A DNA stretch of 64,000 nt from Colivicinus sp963607765 (GTDB lineage: Bacteria; Bacillota_I; Bacilli_A; Erysipelotrichales; Erysipelotrichaceae), in assembly GCA_963607765.1 (NCBI GenBank), contig CAVDDT010000034.1, positions 1-64,000 of the forward strand, read 5' to 3'. Shown here in pieces: positions 25,172 through 34,475 of the stretch. Position numbers and translations under genes: made by a program. The notes under the pieces were generated by a model. The model searched no databases, was not told the DNA's origin, and was given only the letters and a program-made list of their open reading frames with translations. Within the stretch, counting starts at the first letter, position 1. Every line of letters starts with the position of its first letter.

Positions 25172-26482
25172 ATGCTTAATGATACTATTTGTGCTATTAG
25201 TACTAGCTTAAAAGAAGGCGCTATTTCGATTGTTAGAATGTCTGGTGAAGACAGTTTTAGTATTATTAAAGAAATTAGTGATATCAAGAAGATAGAAGCC
25301 AATACCATCAAATATAGTCATATCTATGATAATGGTGAAGTTGTGGATGAAGTGCTTATTTCTTTTTTTGTTGGGCCTAAGTCTTATACAAGAGAAGATA
25401 TGGTTGAGATTAATTGCCATGGTGGCGTATTTGTCACAAGGATGATTCTTAATCTTTTATTAAGCAATGGGGCTAGACTTGCGACTCCTGGCGAGTTTAC
25501 TAAAAGAGCTTACCTAAATGGCAGAATTGATTTAAGTGAGGCTGAAAGCAGTAATGATTTAATTAAGGCAACCAATTACTTACAAGCCAAGAGCGCTATT
25601 AAGGGCGTTGATGGCTCTATTGAGAAACTTTTAAATCCTATTATGAATGAGATGAAGAATGTTATTTCGATGATTGAAGTAAACATTGATTATCCTGAAT
25701 ATGATGATGTAGAGATTATGTCTAATGAAAAGGTTAAGCCATATGTTCATAAATGGATAGAAGAAATGGAGACAATGATTGATAAGGCAAGCCGTTTTAG
25801 GGTAGTAAAAGATGGTATTAAGACTGTTATTATCGGTAAGCCTAATGTTGGCAAAAGTAGCTTACTAAATGCACTGTTAAAACAAGATAAAGCAATTGTT
25901 ACTGATATTGCTGGCACTACAAGAGATTTGGTTGAGGGAGATGTTAATCTTGATAATGTTTCGTTAAGATTAATTGATACTGCTGGTATTAGAGATAGTG
26001 ATGATAAGATTGAACAAATTGGTATTGAAAAAAGTAAAGAGGCTTTAAAGGAAGCTGATTTAGTTTTGTTGGTGATTGATGGTTCAAATATTGATGAAAA
26101 AGATGAAGAACTAATTAAGTTAACAGAAGGCAAGAAGAGAGTTATCATCTACAATAAAAAAGATTTGGTTAAAAAAGATGGCATTAATATTAGCGCCAAA
26201 GATGGTGATATAGAGGCTTTGACTTCTTATTTGAATAATGAATATAAAGATGATATTTCTTTAGTTAATGAAGATATTTTGAATAATGAAAGGCAAATTT
26301 CTTTGATGCGTAGAGCTTTAAGCGAATTAAAAGAGATGCTTAAGGATTTTGATAACGTTTCTCTTGATGTGGTAATGCTTGATTTAGAAGAAAGTTTCCA
26401 TTATTTATGTGAAATATTAGGAAGGGAATATAAGGAGGATTTAATCGACCATATGTTTAAAAACTTCTGTTTGGGTAAATAA
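25172..26482 (+). CDS. mnmE: tRNA modification GTPase MnmE
   Basis: With MnmG it installs carboxymethylaminomethyl groups on U34 of tRNAs. The N-terminal folate-binding domain contains RPMG-equivalent text and EINCHGG, the G1 motif is GKPNVGKSSLL near 222-232, G2/G3 are GTTRDLVEG and DTAGIRD, and the C-terminus is the signature FCLGK with the catalytic Cys. Length 436 is slightly short. Transcription probably starts at the ATG itself. tatD follows without a gap; mnmG is not in the window. Confidence 0.96.
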   Translation: MLNDTICAISTSLKEGAISIVRMSGEDSFSIIKEISDIKKIEANTIKYSHIYDNGEVVDEVLISFFVGPKSYTREDMVEINCHGGVFVTRMILNLLLSNGARLATPGEFTKRAYLNGRIDLSEAESSNDLIKATNYLQAKSAIKGVDGSIEKLLNPIMNEMKNVISMIEVNIDYPEYDDVEIMSNEKVKPYVHKWIEEMETMIDKASRFRVVKDGIKTVIIGKPNVGKSSLLNALLKQDKAIVTDIAGTTRDLVEGDVNLDNVSLRLIDTAGIRDSDDKIEQIGIEKSKEALKEADLVLLVIDGSNIDEKDEELIKLTEGKKRVIIYNKKDLVKKDGINISAKDGDIEALTSYLNNEYKDDISLVNEDILNNERQISLMRRALSELKEMLKDFDNVSLDVVMLDLEESFHYLCEILGREYKEDLIDHMFKNFCLGK

Positions 26483-27232
26483 ATGAATTATTTAGATTCT
26501 CATTGTCACATAAACGATAGCGCCTTTAACGAAGACCTTGATTTAGTTCTAGATAGAATGGTTGAAAATAGAATTGCCAAGGCAATGATTGTTTCTATTT
26601 CATTAGATGAATATAAGAGAGCTAAGGCAATAAAAAAGGATGGCATAGAGTTTAAACAGGCTATTGGCGTTTATCCTGAAGATACCAATATAGATGAAGA
26701 TACATTTAATGAATTTGTGTCGCACATGAAAGAGTGCGATGCGGTTGGTGAAATTGGTCTTGATTACCATTGGTATAAAGATACAAAGGATAAGCAAAAG
26801 GAATTGTTTATAAGACAAATTAAGATTGCTAAGGACTTAAATAAGCCAATTATTGTTCATGCTAGAGAGGCACTTGGTGATACTTATGATATATTAAAAG
26901 AATATCGTTGTAGAGGTGTTCTTCATTGTTATAGTGGATCTAGTGAATTAGCTAGGGAGTTTGTTAAGCTTGGCTATTATATTTCAATAGGTGGTCCAAT
27001 AACATTTAAAAATGCCAAAGAACCAATTGAAGTGGTTAAAGATATTCCATTAGATAGACTTCTTATTGAGACAGATTGTCCTTATCTTACACCTGTTCCA
27101 AATAGGGGAAAGAGAAATGAGCCAAGTAATGTAATCTATACCGCAAGAAAGATTATGGATGTCTTAAATATAGATGAAGATGTTTTTTTGAAGCAAATTA
27201 ATGAAAATTATGATACATTGTTCAATGGATAG
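26483..27232 (+). CDS. TatD family hydrolase
   Basis: A 249-residue metal-dependent DNase/hydrolase of the amidohydrolase fold. Metal ligands are visible in LDSHCHIND, EIGLDYHW, IVHARE, LHCYSGS and LLIETDCPYLTP. Length is typical. It begins one base after the mnmE stop, so it is cotranscribed. TatD proteins act in DNA repair and quality control; the exact substrate is not predictable. Confidence 0.93.
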   Translation: MNYLDSHCHINDSAFNEDLDLVLDRMVENRIAKAMIVSISLDEYKRAKAIKKDGIEFKQAIGVYPEDTNIDEDTFNEFVSHMKECDAVGEIGLDYHWYKDTKDKQKELFIRQIKIAKDLNKPIIVHAREALGDTYDILKEYRCRGVLHCYSGSSELAREFVKLGYYISIGGPITFKNAKEPIEVVKDIPLDRLLIETDCPYLTPVPNRGKRNEPSNVIYTARKIMDVLNIDEDVFLKQINENYDTLFNG

Positions 27233-27244
27233 GGGAAATAAATT

Positions 27245-28075
27245 ATGAATACAATTTTACTTTTGGTTTTAATCGTACTTACAATCTTGATGTCTATGAA
27301 TAACATCAAGAGACTTAAACAATATCGTAAGGATAAGACATATATCGATATTTATACAAAGATTTTAAGAGATACTGATGGTGCTTATGATGAACTTGTA
27401 AACTACATTGGAAGCGAAAATGATGCTTGTTTAAAGACTAAGTCAGAATTAATTAAATTATATGAAGATATTAAGGATGACAAGGATTTAAGTGAATTTG
27501 ATGAAATCGATTTTGTTAAAGACATTTTCTATGATGGCGAAGTGTTCTCTAAAGACAGAGTGACTTTAAATAGTGAAGTGTTTATTTGGTTTATTTTAAT
27601 TCTTTCAAGAGCACGTAATCTTTCAATGATGGATGTGATGGATAACCTTTATAATAAGGTTTCTAAATATGAAGAAAACCTAAATACTTATATTGAGTAT
27701 CAAGTATTTAAGGCTAGTTATAATGTTCTTCTTGAGAAGAATGAAGATGGTGTTTCTTTCTTGAAGAAATTATTAAATGGTGAATATACTGAATATACTT
27801 ATGATAAGAATTTAATTGGCATTTACAAGAAAATTGCCGCTTGTTTATTATGTTATGCTGGTGAAATAGTTGAAGAAAGTGATGAAGATTTAATCAAGGA
27901 CTTTACTACTACTTTAATTGGCAATCGCTTTACTAAAGACTTAGGCATTTATGAAAAGTATTCGCCTATGGTTGAAGATGAAAAGAATGCTGAAGAAACT
28001 GCAGAGGAACCTGCTAAAGAATTAGAGGAAACTAGTGAATCTGTTAAAGAAGAAACCGATGGTAAAGAAGAATAA
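27245..28075 (+). CDS. Hypothetical membrane-anchored protein
   Basis: A 276-residue protein with one N-terminal membrane helix (TILLLVLIVLTILMSM), a helical soluble domain, and an acidic Glu-rich tail (about 245-276). I do not recognise the family. Without a signal-peptidase site the helix probably anchors it. It lies between tatD and pth, in an operon of housekeeping genes, and is 2 bases from pth. Confidence 0.6.
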   Translation: MNTILLLVLIVLTILMSMNNIKRLKQYRKDKTYIDIYTKILRDTDGAYDELVNYIGSENDACLKTKSELIKLYEDIKDDKDLSEFDEIDFVKDIFYDGEVFSKDRVTLNSEVFIWFILILSRARNLSMMDVMDNLYNKVSKYEENLNTYIEYQVFKASYNVLLEKNEDGVSFLKKLLNGEYTEYTYDKNLIGIYKKIAACLLCYAGEIVEESDEDLIKDFTTTLIGNRFTKDLGIYEKYSPMVEDEKNAEETAEEPAKELEETSESVKEETDGKEE

Positions 28076-28077
28076 TA

Positions 28078-28632
28078 ATGAAATTAATTGTTGGATTGGG
28101 CAATCCTGGTAAAGAATATGAGAATACTCGTCATAACTGTGGTTTTATGGTTATTGATAGAGTTTTGAGTAAACTAAATTTATCATTGGATAAAGAAAAG
28201 TTTAAGGGAGAGTATACTTCTTTTAACTATAAAGGGGAAAAGGTTTATTTTTTAAAGCCTCTTACTTATATGAATAGTTCTGGAGAGTGCGTAGCTCCTT
28301 TTATGAAGTATTTTAATATTGATATTGAGGATTTAATTGTTGTGCACGATGATTTAGATTTGCCTGTTGGCAAGATTAGACTAAGAGAAAAGGGGTCTTG
28401 TGGCGGTCAAAATGGTATGCGCAGTATCATTAATCTTTTAGGGGATGAAAAAATTAGAAGGATTAGAGTTGGCATTTCCAAGGATCCACTTATTCCGGTT
28501 GTTGATTATGTTTTGGGCAAGACTAAGCCTGAAGACAAAGAAGAGTTTGAAAAGAGTTTAGATAAGGCAAGCGATGCGATTATTTATGCGCTTGATCATG
28601 ACTTTTCTTTAGTTATGTCAAAATTTAATTAA
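28078..28632 (+). CDS. pth: Peptidyl-tRNA hydrolase
   Basis: Frees tRNA from prematurely released peptidyl-tRNA. The opening KLIVGLGNPGKEYENTRHNCG holds Asn and the catalytic His; KPLTYMNSSGE and VVHDDLDLPVGK follow; GGQNGMRSI is the third block. Length 184 is normal. It is directly before mfd, with 1 base overlap, an arrangement shared with Bacillus. Confidence 0.96.
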   Translation: MKLIVGLGNPGKEYENTRHNCGFMVIDRVLSKLNLSLDKEKFKGEYTSFNYKGEKVYFLKPLTYMNSSGECVAPFMKYFNIDIEDLIVVHDDLDLPVGKIRLREKGSCGGQNGMRSIINLLGDEKIRRIRVGISKDPLIPVVDYVLGKTKPEDKEEFEKSLDKASDAIIYALDHDFSLVMSKFN

Positions 28633-31600
28633 TGAAGTATTTAGAATTATTAAATAAAGTTAGTGAAATAGATGATGATAAGTTTTCGTCTTTATCTTAC
28701 AACTCTTTAATTGAAGAGGCTTTAAAGATAGCTATCAAAGCTAGTAAGAGTGATAGACCTATTGTTGTCGTTAAGGAAAATAATTATATGGCATTTAGAA
28801 TAAGAGATATTTTAAGCTCTTATTTTGATGATGAGGAAATGGTTGCCTATTTGCCTGAAGAGTCGCTTAGAAGTGAGGAGATTGCGACTTCTTTTGAAAA
28901 TAGAGCGGAGCGCCTTTTTGCGTTATATAAGATAATCACTGATAAAAAAGTTAAAGTAATCATCACTTCAAGCTATGGCTATATTCGTCATTTACCTGAA
29001 AAGAATATCTTAGAAAATAGTATTATTCATCTTAAAAAAGATGATGTTTTAGATAGAGATGAATTTATCAATAAATTAAGAGGCTTGGGCTATGAAAAGG
29101 TTATGCACGTTGAAACACCAATGTCATACGCTTCTAGAGGATATATTGTTGATGTCTATAGTGTAAATTATTCTAGTCCTATTAGAATTGAATTCTTTGA
29201 TGATGTGGTTGATTCTATTCGTTTTTTTGATATTAATGATCAAAGAACAATTGAAAATGTAGATGAAGTAGATATTTGTTTTGCTAAGGATGTATTCTTT
29301 TCTGATGATGAAAAACAATACTTAAAGGATAATGTAGAAGCTTTAAGTGGTGAAATGGAGATTAATTTAGAATATATCTATAATGATGTGTTTAGACAAT
29401 CTTCATACTTTTATTATTGTTATTTTAAGAAACAACATTTAAATGATTATATTGACGGGTATACTTATGTTTCTGATAAGGATAAGATCAATGATCATTT
29501 AAAATTGCTAGCTGATGAAACTTATGCCTATATTAGAGAAATGTATGAGGAGAAAAAGCTTCCACTTAAGTATTATGTTTTTGGTGATTTAAATCGATTA
29601 TTAGTTAATCAAGACATTATTGAGGGGCAGCCTTTTAAGAAGGCTGTTAGTAAGGTGATGGAAGTTGATTTACCATATGGTAATATTGACTATTTATTAT
29701 CTTTGATTGATAAGAATACTAATGAATATAAATTAATTTTATTGCCTGAAAAGGAGTTAAAGGAAGTAATTGTTTCTTTAAAGAAGTTTAATATCAATTA
29801 TTCTAAATATAATGGAAAGCTAAAAATGGGCTTGTGTGTTGGACAAGGCAATGTTTTTGGTGGTTTTGAGATAAAACAATTGGGATTAAGCGTTTATACA
29901 AGTGGCGAACTTTATAAGCAAAGAAAACATAAGGGCCGTTTTGCCAGCAAGTATGGTGAGGCAAGAAACTTAAATTCTTATGAAGAGCTTCATCCTGGTG
30001 ATTATGTGGTACATGATCAATATGGAATTGGCCAATATGTAGCTATTGAAACACGTAATGTGAATGGCATTAATCTTGATTATTTAAAGATTATTTATAA
30101 GGGCAATGATGAATTGCTTGTTCCATTATCACAATTTTCTTTGGTGAGAAAATATGTTTCTAAAGATGGCGTAGTGCCAAAGCTTCATAAGCTTGGCTCA
30201 AAGGATTGGATTAAGACTAAACAAAGGGTCCAAGAAAATGTTGAAGAATTAGCTGGTAGATTAATTGATCTTTATTCTAATCGAGATGGCGATATTGGCT
30301 TTGCCTGTGGCAAGGATAGTGAGCTTCAAAAAGAGTTTGAGGATACTTTTGTTTATGATTTAACCAGCGATCAAGAAAAGGCTATTGGTGAAGTTAAAGA
30401 GGATATGGAAAAAAGCAAGCCAATGGATAGGCTTTTATGTGGTGATGTTGGCTTTGGAAAGACGGAGGTTGCCTTGCGTGCTTCTTTTAAGAGCGTTGAT
30501 AATGGCAAGCAGGTGGCTTATTTGTGTCCTACTACTATTTTGTCTTTGCAGCATTTCAATACTTTTAAAACTAGACTGTCTAATTTTCCAGTTAGAGTAG
30601 AGCTTTTGAATAGATTTGTTGAGCCTAAGAAACAAAAAGAAATTTTGGATGATGTGAAGACTGGTAAAGTTGATATTCTAATTGGAACACATCGTATTTT
30701 AAGTAAGGATGTAGAGTTTAAGGATCTTGGTTTATTAATTATTGATGAGGAACAAAGATTTGGTGTTGAGCACAAGGAAAAGATTAGAGAAATGAAACAG
30801 TCTGTCGATGTTTTGTCTTTGAGTGCTACCCCTATTCCTAGAACTTTGCAAATGTCTTTGATAGGCATAAGAGGCCTTTCTACTTTAGACACTCCTCCGC
30901 AAAATAGATATCCTGTTTTAACTTATGTTGTCCAAAGAAGTGACAATTTGGTTAAAGAGGTTATTATGAGAGAGCTTGAGCGTAATGGCCAGGTTTTCTA
31001 TTTATATAATAATGTTGACAAGATTAACAGGGTTGCGAATAAGTTAGCTAAGGAAATTCCTTATGCCAAAGTAGATGTTGCTCATGGGCAAATGTCTGCT
31101 GAACAGATTGAGGATGTCATGCTTAGGTTCTACAAAAATGAAATTAATGTTTTAGTTTGTACAACGATTGTAGAAACTGGCCTTGATATTCCTAATGCGA
31201 ATACTATTATTATCGATGATGCACAAAATTTTGGTTTGGCACAGTTATACCAAATTAAAGGAAGAGTTGGCAGAAGCGATAGAGTGGCTTATGCGTATTT
31301 GCTTATTCCAGAGAAGAAACAATTAAGCGAGATTTCAAGTAAAAGGCTTGAGGCTATTAAGGAGTTTGCAGCTTTGGGCAGTGGCTATAAGATTGCGATG
31401 AGAGACTTAACAATAAGAGGCGCTGGTGATTTACTTGGTCCTAAGCAATCGGGTTTTATTGATAATGTTGGATTAGATCTTTATTTAGCTATGCTTAATA
31501 AGGCAATAAGACAAAAGAAGGGTGAAAAGGTAGAGGATGATGTTCCTAAGACTAGCCTTAATATTCAGCTTGAGTCATATATTCCGGAAGAGTTTTCGGA

Positions 31601-32006
31601 TAATGATTATGAGAAATTGTCTTTATATCATAAGCTTGATTTAATTGATAATAAGGAAGACTTATTAAAGTATTATCTTGAGATTGAGGATGAATATGGC
31701 AGACTTCCAAAGGGTGTTGAAGGCTTGTTTGAGAAAAAGAAACTTGAGCTTTTGTATAATCTTAATTGCATAGATAGAATTACTAATAAGAATGGAACTT
31801 TTACGATTGTGTTAAGTAAGGAGTATTCCAATAATATTGATGGGGTTAAATTATTTGAGTATTGTAACGAGTTAAGCAAGGATATTAAGATTGCTTATAA
31901 AAATAGCAAATTGGAGCTTTTTGTGAATAATCAAAAGGATGCCATTTCAAAGATATTGAAACTTGTTGATAATTTGGATAAACTAGTTAAAAATGAGAAT
32001 AGATAA
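28632..32006 (+). CDS. mfd: Transcription-repair coupling factor
   Basis: A 1124-residue ATP-dependent translocase that removes RNA polymerase stalled at DNA damage and recruits UvrA. The UvrB-like N-terminus, the CarD-like RNA polymerase-interaction domain (HPGDYVVHDQYGIGQY near 455-470), Walker A GDVGFGKTEVA, the DEEQRFG box, the helicase C domain (CTTIVETGLDIPNANT) and the TRCF C-terminal domain are all present. Intact and full length. The end overlaps rqcP by 14 bases. Confidence 0.97.
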   Translation: MKYLELLNKVSEIDDDKFSSLSYNSLIEEALKIAIKASKSDRPIVVVKENNYMAFRIRDILSSYFDDEEMVAYLPEESLRSEEIATSFENRAERLFALYKIITDKKVKVIITSSYGYIRHLPEKNILENSIIHLKKDDVLDRDEFINKLRGLGYEKVMHVETPMSYASRGYIVDVYSVNYSSPIRIEFFDDVVDSIRFFDINDQRTIENVDEVDICFAKDVFFSDDEKQYLKDNVEALSGEMEINLEYIYNDVFRQSSYFYYCYFKKQHLNDYIDGYTYVSDKDKINDHLKLLADETYAYIREMYEEKKLPLKYYVFGDLNRLLVNQDIIEGQPFKKAVSKVMEVDLPYGNIDYLLSLIDKNTNEYKLILLPEKELKEVIVSLKKFNINYSKYNGKLKMGLCVGQGNVFGGFEIKQLGLSVYTSGELYKQRKHKGRFASKYGEARNLNSYEELHPGDYVVHDQYGIGQYVAIETRNVNGINLDYLKIIYKGNDELLVPLSQFSLVRKYVSKDGVVPKLHKLGSKDWIKTKQRVQENVEELAGRLIDLYSNRDGDIGFACGKDSELQKEFEDTFVYDLTSDQEKAIGEVKEDMEKSKPMDRLLCGDVGFGKTEVALRASFKSVDNGKQVAYLCPTTILSLQHFNTFKTRLSNFPVRVELLNRFVEPKKQKEILDDVKTGKVDILIGTHRILSKDVEFKDLGLLIIDEEQRFGVEHKEKIREMKQSVDVLSLSATPIPRTLQMSLIGIRGLSTLDTPPQNRYPVLTYVVQRSDNLVKEVIMRELERNGQVFYLYNNVDKINRVANKLAKEIPYAKVDVAHGQMSAEQIEDVMLRFYKNEINVLVCTTIVETGLDIPNANTIIIDDAQNFGLAQLYQIKGRVGRSDRVAYAYLLIPEKKQLSEISSKRLEAIKEFAALGSGYKIAMRDLTIRGAGDLLGPKQSGFIDNVGLDLYLAMLNKAIRQKKGEKVEDDVPKTSLNIQLESYIPEEFSDNDYEKLSLYHKLDLIDNKEDLLKYYLEIEDEYGRLPKGVEGLFEKKKLELLYNLNCIDRITNKNGTFTIVLSKEYSNNIDGVKLFEYCNELSKDIKIAYKNSKLELFVNNQKDAISKILKLVDNLDKLVKNENR

Positions 32007-32256
32007 GTATTTAAAAGTAGCACGTATTTTAAAAAAACGTACAGTTGGTAAAGAACTAGCCTTAAATGAGCGTCTTTTGATAAATGATAGAGTAGCTAAG
32101 GCTAGTAGCGAAGTTAAGCCAGGCGATATTATTACGATTGTTTTTGGCCATCGTACTTTTAAAGTAAGAGTTTTAGAAGTTAAGGATAACGCCTCTAAGC
32201 AGGATGCTCTTTCGATGTACGAGGTTATTGAAGAAAAACAAAACGCTGATGTATAA
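31993..32256 (+). CDS. rqcP: S4-domain protein RqcP (YabO-like)
   Basis: An 87-residue S4 RNA-binding protein. The motif MRIDKYLKVARILKKRTVGKE is typical of the YabO/Hsp15 group; in Bacillus, RqcP (formerly YabO) works with RqcH in adding alanine tails to stalled nascent chains on 50S subunits. Coupled to mfd. The final codons GTA TAA with the next T make a TATAAT box for the divIC-like gene. Confidence 0.9.
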   Translation: MRIDKYLKVARILKKRTVGKELALNERLLINDRVAKASSEVKPGDIITIVFGHRTFKVRVLEVKDNASKQDALSMYEVIEEKQNADV

Positions 32257-32257
32257 T
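32250..32257 (+). promoter_or_regulatory. divIC-like gene -10 (leaderless)
   Basis: TGTATAAT overlaps the rqcP stop; 6 bases separate it from ATG 32264. Readthrough from mfd-rqcP is also likely. Confidence 0.5.
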
Positions 32258-32263
32258 TCTAGT

Positions 32264-32587
32264 ATGACTATTAAGAAGAAAAAGAGAAGACTTAATAAGC
32301 GTCTTGTTCATAAAATTATTTCAATTGTCTTGATTTGTGCGGCAATTGGTATTTTCTATAATGTCTTTAAACAAGTTAAGACAATGTATGATTTAAAGAA
32401 GCAGTCTGATTTAGTAGAGGCTGAGCTTACTGCTTTGGAAGATGAGAATGCAGCTCTTGTTTCTACAAAAGAGAAACTAGAAGATTCTAGTTATGTTACA
32501 ACTTACGCAAGAGGTGCATATATGTTTTCTAAGGGCGATGAGAAAGTGTTCTACTTACCAAGTAGTAGTTCAGATAGCGAAGAATAG
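32264..32587 (+). CDS. FtsB/DivIC-type septum formation initiator
   Basis: A 107-residue bitopic protein: a strongly basic N-terminus (TIKKKKRRLNKR), one membrane helix (IISIVLICAAIGIFY), then a coiled coil (DLKKQSDLVEAELTALEDE) and a Ser/Asp tail. This is the layout of DivIC/FtsB, which joins the divisome with FtsL. Position after rqcP matches divIC in Bacillus. Although the frame is open earlier, ATG 32264 gives the family's usual start. Confidence 0.85.
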   Translation: MTIKKKKRRLNKRLVHKIISIVLICAAIGIFYNVFKQVKTMYDLKKQSDLVEAELTALEDENAALVSTKEKLEDSSYVTTYARGAYMFSKGDEKVFYLPSSSSDSEE

Positions 32588-32605
32588 AGCGAAAGCTCTT
32601 TTTTA
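32586..32605 (+). terminator. Terminator of the mfd operon
   Basis: Stem AGAGC/GCTCT with a GAAA tetraloop and six T. It overlaps the stop codon of the divIC-like gene. Confidence 0.8.
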
Positions 32606-32632
32606 TATAAAAAAAGTAGCCTAAGCTACTTT
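32605..32632 (-). terminator. Terminator of the nitroreductase gene
   Basis: On the - strand AAAGTAGC/GCTACTTT with a four-base loop and a T-run. The stop codon TAG of the gene is part of the stem. It is convergent with the + strand terminator next to it. Confidence 0.8.
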
Positions 32633-33147
32633 ACGTAATATACTCTATTTTCTTTGATTGGATGAGATTTAAGTTCCATGTCGCTATAGCCAATGATGCA
32701 GTTTCCAATGCCTTCATAGTTTTCTGGAATACCAAGTTCTTTTAGAATTTGCTTTCCTTCTTTTGTTTCAAACATTTCCTTAGCTCTATGAATCCAACAA
32801 GATCCAAGTCCTAGTGAGCTTGCAGTTAACAACATATTTTCCATAACCAAACTTCCATCATATAGGTATGTAAAACAGTTTTTGTCAGCTAATACTACAA
32901 GTACAACTGGTGCATTATAGAATGGGTCGATATTAGCATTCAATATGCTAGCATTTAATTTTGATAATCTATCTCTTAGTTCTTTGTTTGATACAGCTAA
33001 AATGATTGGTGCTTGATTGTTTTTACCGCTTGGGGCATTTAAACCAGCATTTACAATGGTTTCAATCATTTCATCAGGTACTGCATCACTTTTATATTTC
33101 TTACAAGAGTGTCTGTTTAGAATGTTTTTGATTACTTCATTTTCCAT
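32626..33147 (-). CDS. Nitroreductase family protein
   Basis: A 173-residue FMN-dependent oxidoreductase. ILNRHSCKKYKSDAV is the FMN-phosphate-binding Arg/Ser region (usually RRSxRxY), and NAPSGKNNQAPIIL follows. LTASSLGLGSCWIHRA matches the second FMN contact. The start is ATG 33147, which follows AAGGAA inside the end of the arginine deiminase gene; the two genes form an operon. Substrate unknown. Confidence 0.88.
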   Translation of the reverse strand: MENEVIKNILNRHSCKKYKSDAVPDEMIETIVNAGLNAPSGKNNQAPIILAVSNKELRDRLSKLNASILNANIDPFYNAPVVLVVLADKNCFTYLYDGSLVMENMLLTASSLGLGSCWIHRAKEMFETKEGKQILKELGIPENYEGIGNCIIGYSDMELKSHPIKENRVYYVK

Positions 33148-33149
33148 CT

Positions 33150-34256
33150 TTATTTCCTTAATAGAGGCATACTCATACAATGAGGGCCACCTCTTCCTTT
33201 CAATAATTCTTTTGAAGGTATAGTGTAAATAGTTGAGCCTTCATTTAGATATTTTTCATTTGTTGTTTTATTTATGTCGTAAACGATGAATTTATTTGGA
33301 GCTATGCAAAGTGTATTGCAAGCATCATTCCATTGTTCAAGAACTTCATTGTTTTTATTTCCACAAGTAATTATTTTAATGTCATCTAGTTTTAATAAGT
33401 TCTTTAATGTCTCTTCTAGTGAATCGTTAATATCAGTAACTCCATCTTTAGTAATTAATTTTAGTTTTAACACTTGTCTGATTTCATCGAAGATAATAAA
33501 TTTATTGGTGTCAAATCTTGTGAATACAGTATCTAGATGCATACAAGATCTCTTTGATGGAATTTCCATTACCAAGATATTTTTAATTTTCTTGTCTTTG
33601 TTTAAGATATTGTGGGCAAGCTTATATGCAGCATCAAATGTTGTTCTCTCTGATTGACCTATAGCGATTGTATTTTCATCTAGTAATAAGACGTCACCAC
33701 CTTCAATCATGTATTCTTCATCTCTATTATAGTAAACATCTAGTTTAAAGTCCTTATGATACTTATTGATGTATTTTCCATAGATTACTTCGTTATTTCT
33801 TACTTTGGTATGCATATGATATAGTGCTATACCGTTTCCAATGATAGTAAAAGGATCTCTTGTAAAGTAAAGATTTGGCATTGGCATTAATTTGTTGTCC
33901 ATACCAGACATTGTGTATTCAACTAGTTGCTTATTATCTTTAATAGCTAATAGTTCATCATAGTATTCAGCTAAATTACAATTTTGATCATTTAGGTATT
34001 CTTTGATAAATTCTTCTTTAGCATCTATATTTTCTAATACCTCTGCCATTAAATCAGTTAGATAATATACTTCTACTCCATTTTCTCTTAAGATATTGGC
34101 AAAGATATCGTGTTCTTTTTGAGCAATCTTTAAATCAGGAATTTCATCATACAAGTATTCTTGCATATTATCTTTTGTAAGATAAGAAAGCTCTTTTCCT
34201 GGTCTATGTAATAACACCTTATTTAGTGTTTTAATTTCATTTTCTACTTTTATCAT
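33150..34256 (-). CDS. arcA: Arginine deiminase
   Basis: Converts arginine to citrulline and ammonia. Motifs in order: LLHRPGKEL, NLYFTRDPF, EGGDVLLL, MHLDTVFTRFD and the catalytic GGPHCMSMPL with Cys360. At 368 residues it is shorter than the usual 400 or so, but all catalytic motifs are intact. No carbamoyltransferase or carbamate kinase gene is near, so it may serve acid resistance or citrulline export, or the rest lies elsewhere. A TGn-TAGAAT box ends 6 bases before the ATG, so a leaderless message is likely. Confidence 0.93.
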   Translation of the reverse strand: MIKVENEIKTLNKVLLHRPGKELSYLTKDNMQEYLYDEIPDLKIAQKEHDIFANILRENGVEVYYLTDLMAEVLENIDAKEEFIKEYLNDQNCNLAEYYDELLAIKDNKQLVEYTMSGMDNKLMPMPNLYFTRDPFTIIGNGIALYHMHTKVRNNEVIYGKYINKYHKDFKLDVYYNRDEEYMIEGGDVLLLDENTIAIGQSERTTFDAAYKLAHNILNKDKKIKNILVMEIPSKRSCMHLDTVFTRFDTNKFIIFDEIRQVLKLKLITKDGVTDINDSLEETLKNLLKLDDIKIITCGNKNNEVLEQWNDACNTLCIAPNKFIVYDINKTTNEKYLNEGSTIYTIPSKELLKGRGGPHCMSMPLLRK

Positions 34257-34262
34257 ATTTTT

Positions 34263-34271
34263 ATTCTAGCA
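34263..34271 (-). promoter_or_regulatory. arcA extended -10 (leaderless)
   Basis: On the - strand TGCTAGAAT (TGn-TAGAAT), 6 bases from the ATG at 34256. It lies just downstream of the tRNA terminator. Confidence 0.6.
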
Positions 34272-34277
34272 CAATAA

Positions 34278-34303
34278 CAAAAAGCCCTTGCGGGCTTTGT
34301 GTT
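34278..34303 (-). terminator. Terminator of tRNA-Arg
   Basis: On the - strand AAAGCCC/GGGCTTT with loop GCAA and a T-run, a few bases after the tRNA 3' end. Confidence 0.8.
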
Positions 34304-34308
34304 TTAAA

Positions 34309-34384
34309 TGGCGTCCTCGGGGCGATTCGAACGCTCGACCGTCCGCTTAGAAGGCGGATGCTCTATCCACTGAGCTACGAAGAC
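34309..34384 (-). tRNA. tRNA-Arg (anticodon TCT)
   Basis: A 76-nt cloverleaf folds on the - strand: acceptor GTCTTCG/CGAGGAC, D stem GCTC/GAGC, anticodon stem TCCGC/GCGGA with loop CTTCTAA (anticodon TCT), T loop TTCGAAT, and encoded CCA. One A-C mismatch lies in the T stem (second pair). It reads AGA, the main Arg codon of these AT-rich genes, and lies beside argS and arcA. Confidence 0.97.
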
Positions 34385-34401
34385 ATTTTTTGTGCATATC
34401 T

Positions 34402-34430
34402 AATGTAACACATCACAAAACAAATTTCAA
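34402..34430 (-). promoter_or_regulatory. tRNA-Arg promoter
   Basis: On the - strand -35 TTGAAA, 17-base spacer, -10 TACATT, placed 17 bases upstream of the mature tRNA 5' end. Confidence 0.6.
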
Positions 34431-34458
34431 TGGCTAATGAAAATAATAAGTTTGCTTG

Positions 34459-34467
34459 TGATATCAT
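34459..34467 (+). promoter_or_regulatory. argS extended -10 (near-leaderless)
   Basis: TGATATCAT (TGn-TATCAT) ends 8 bases before ATG 34476, predicting a leader of about two bases. It is divergent from the tRNA promoter. Confidence 0.5.
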
Positions 34468-34475
34468 ATTTAAGT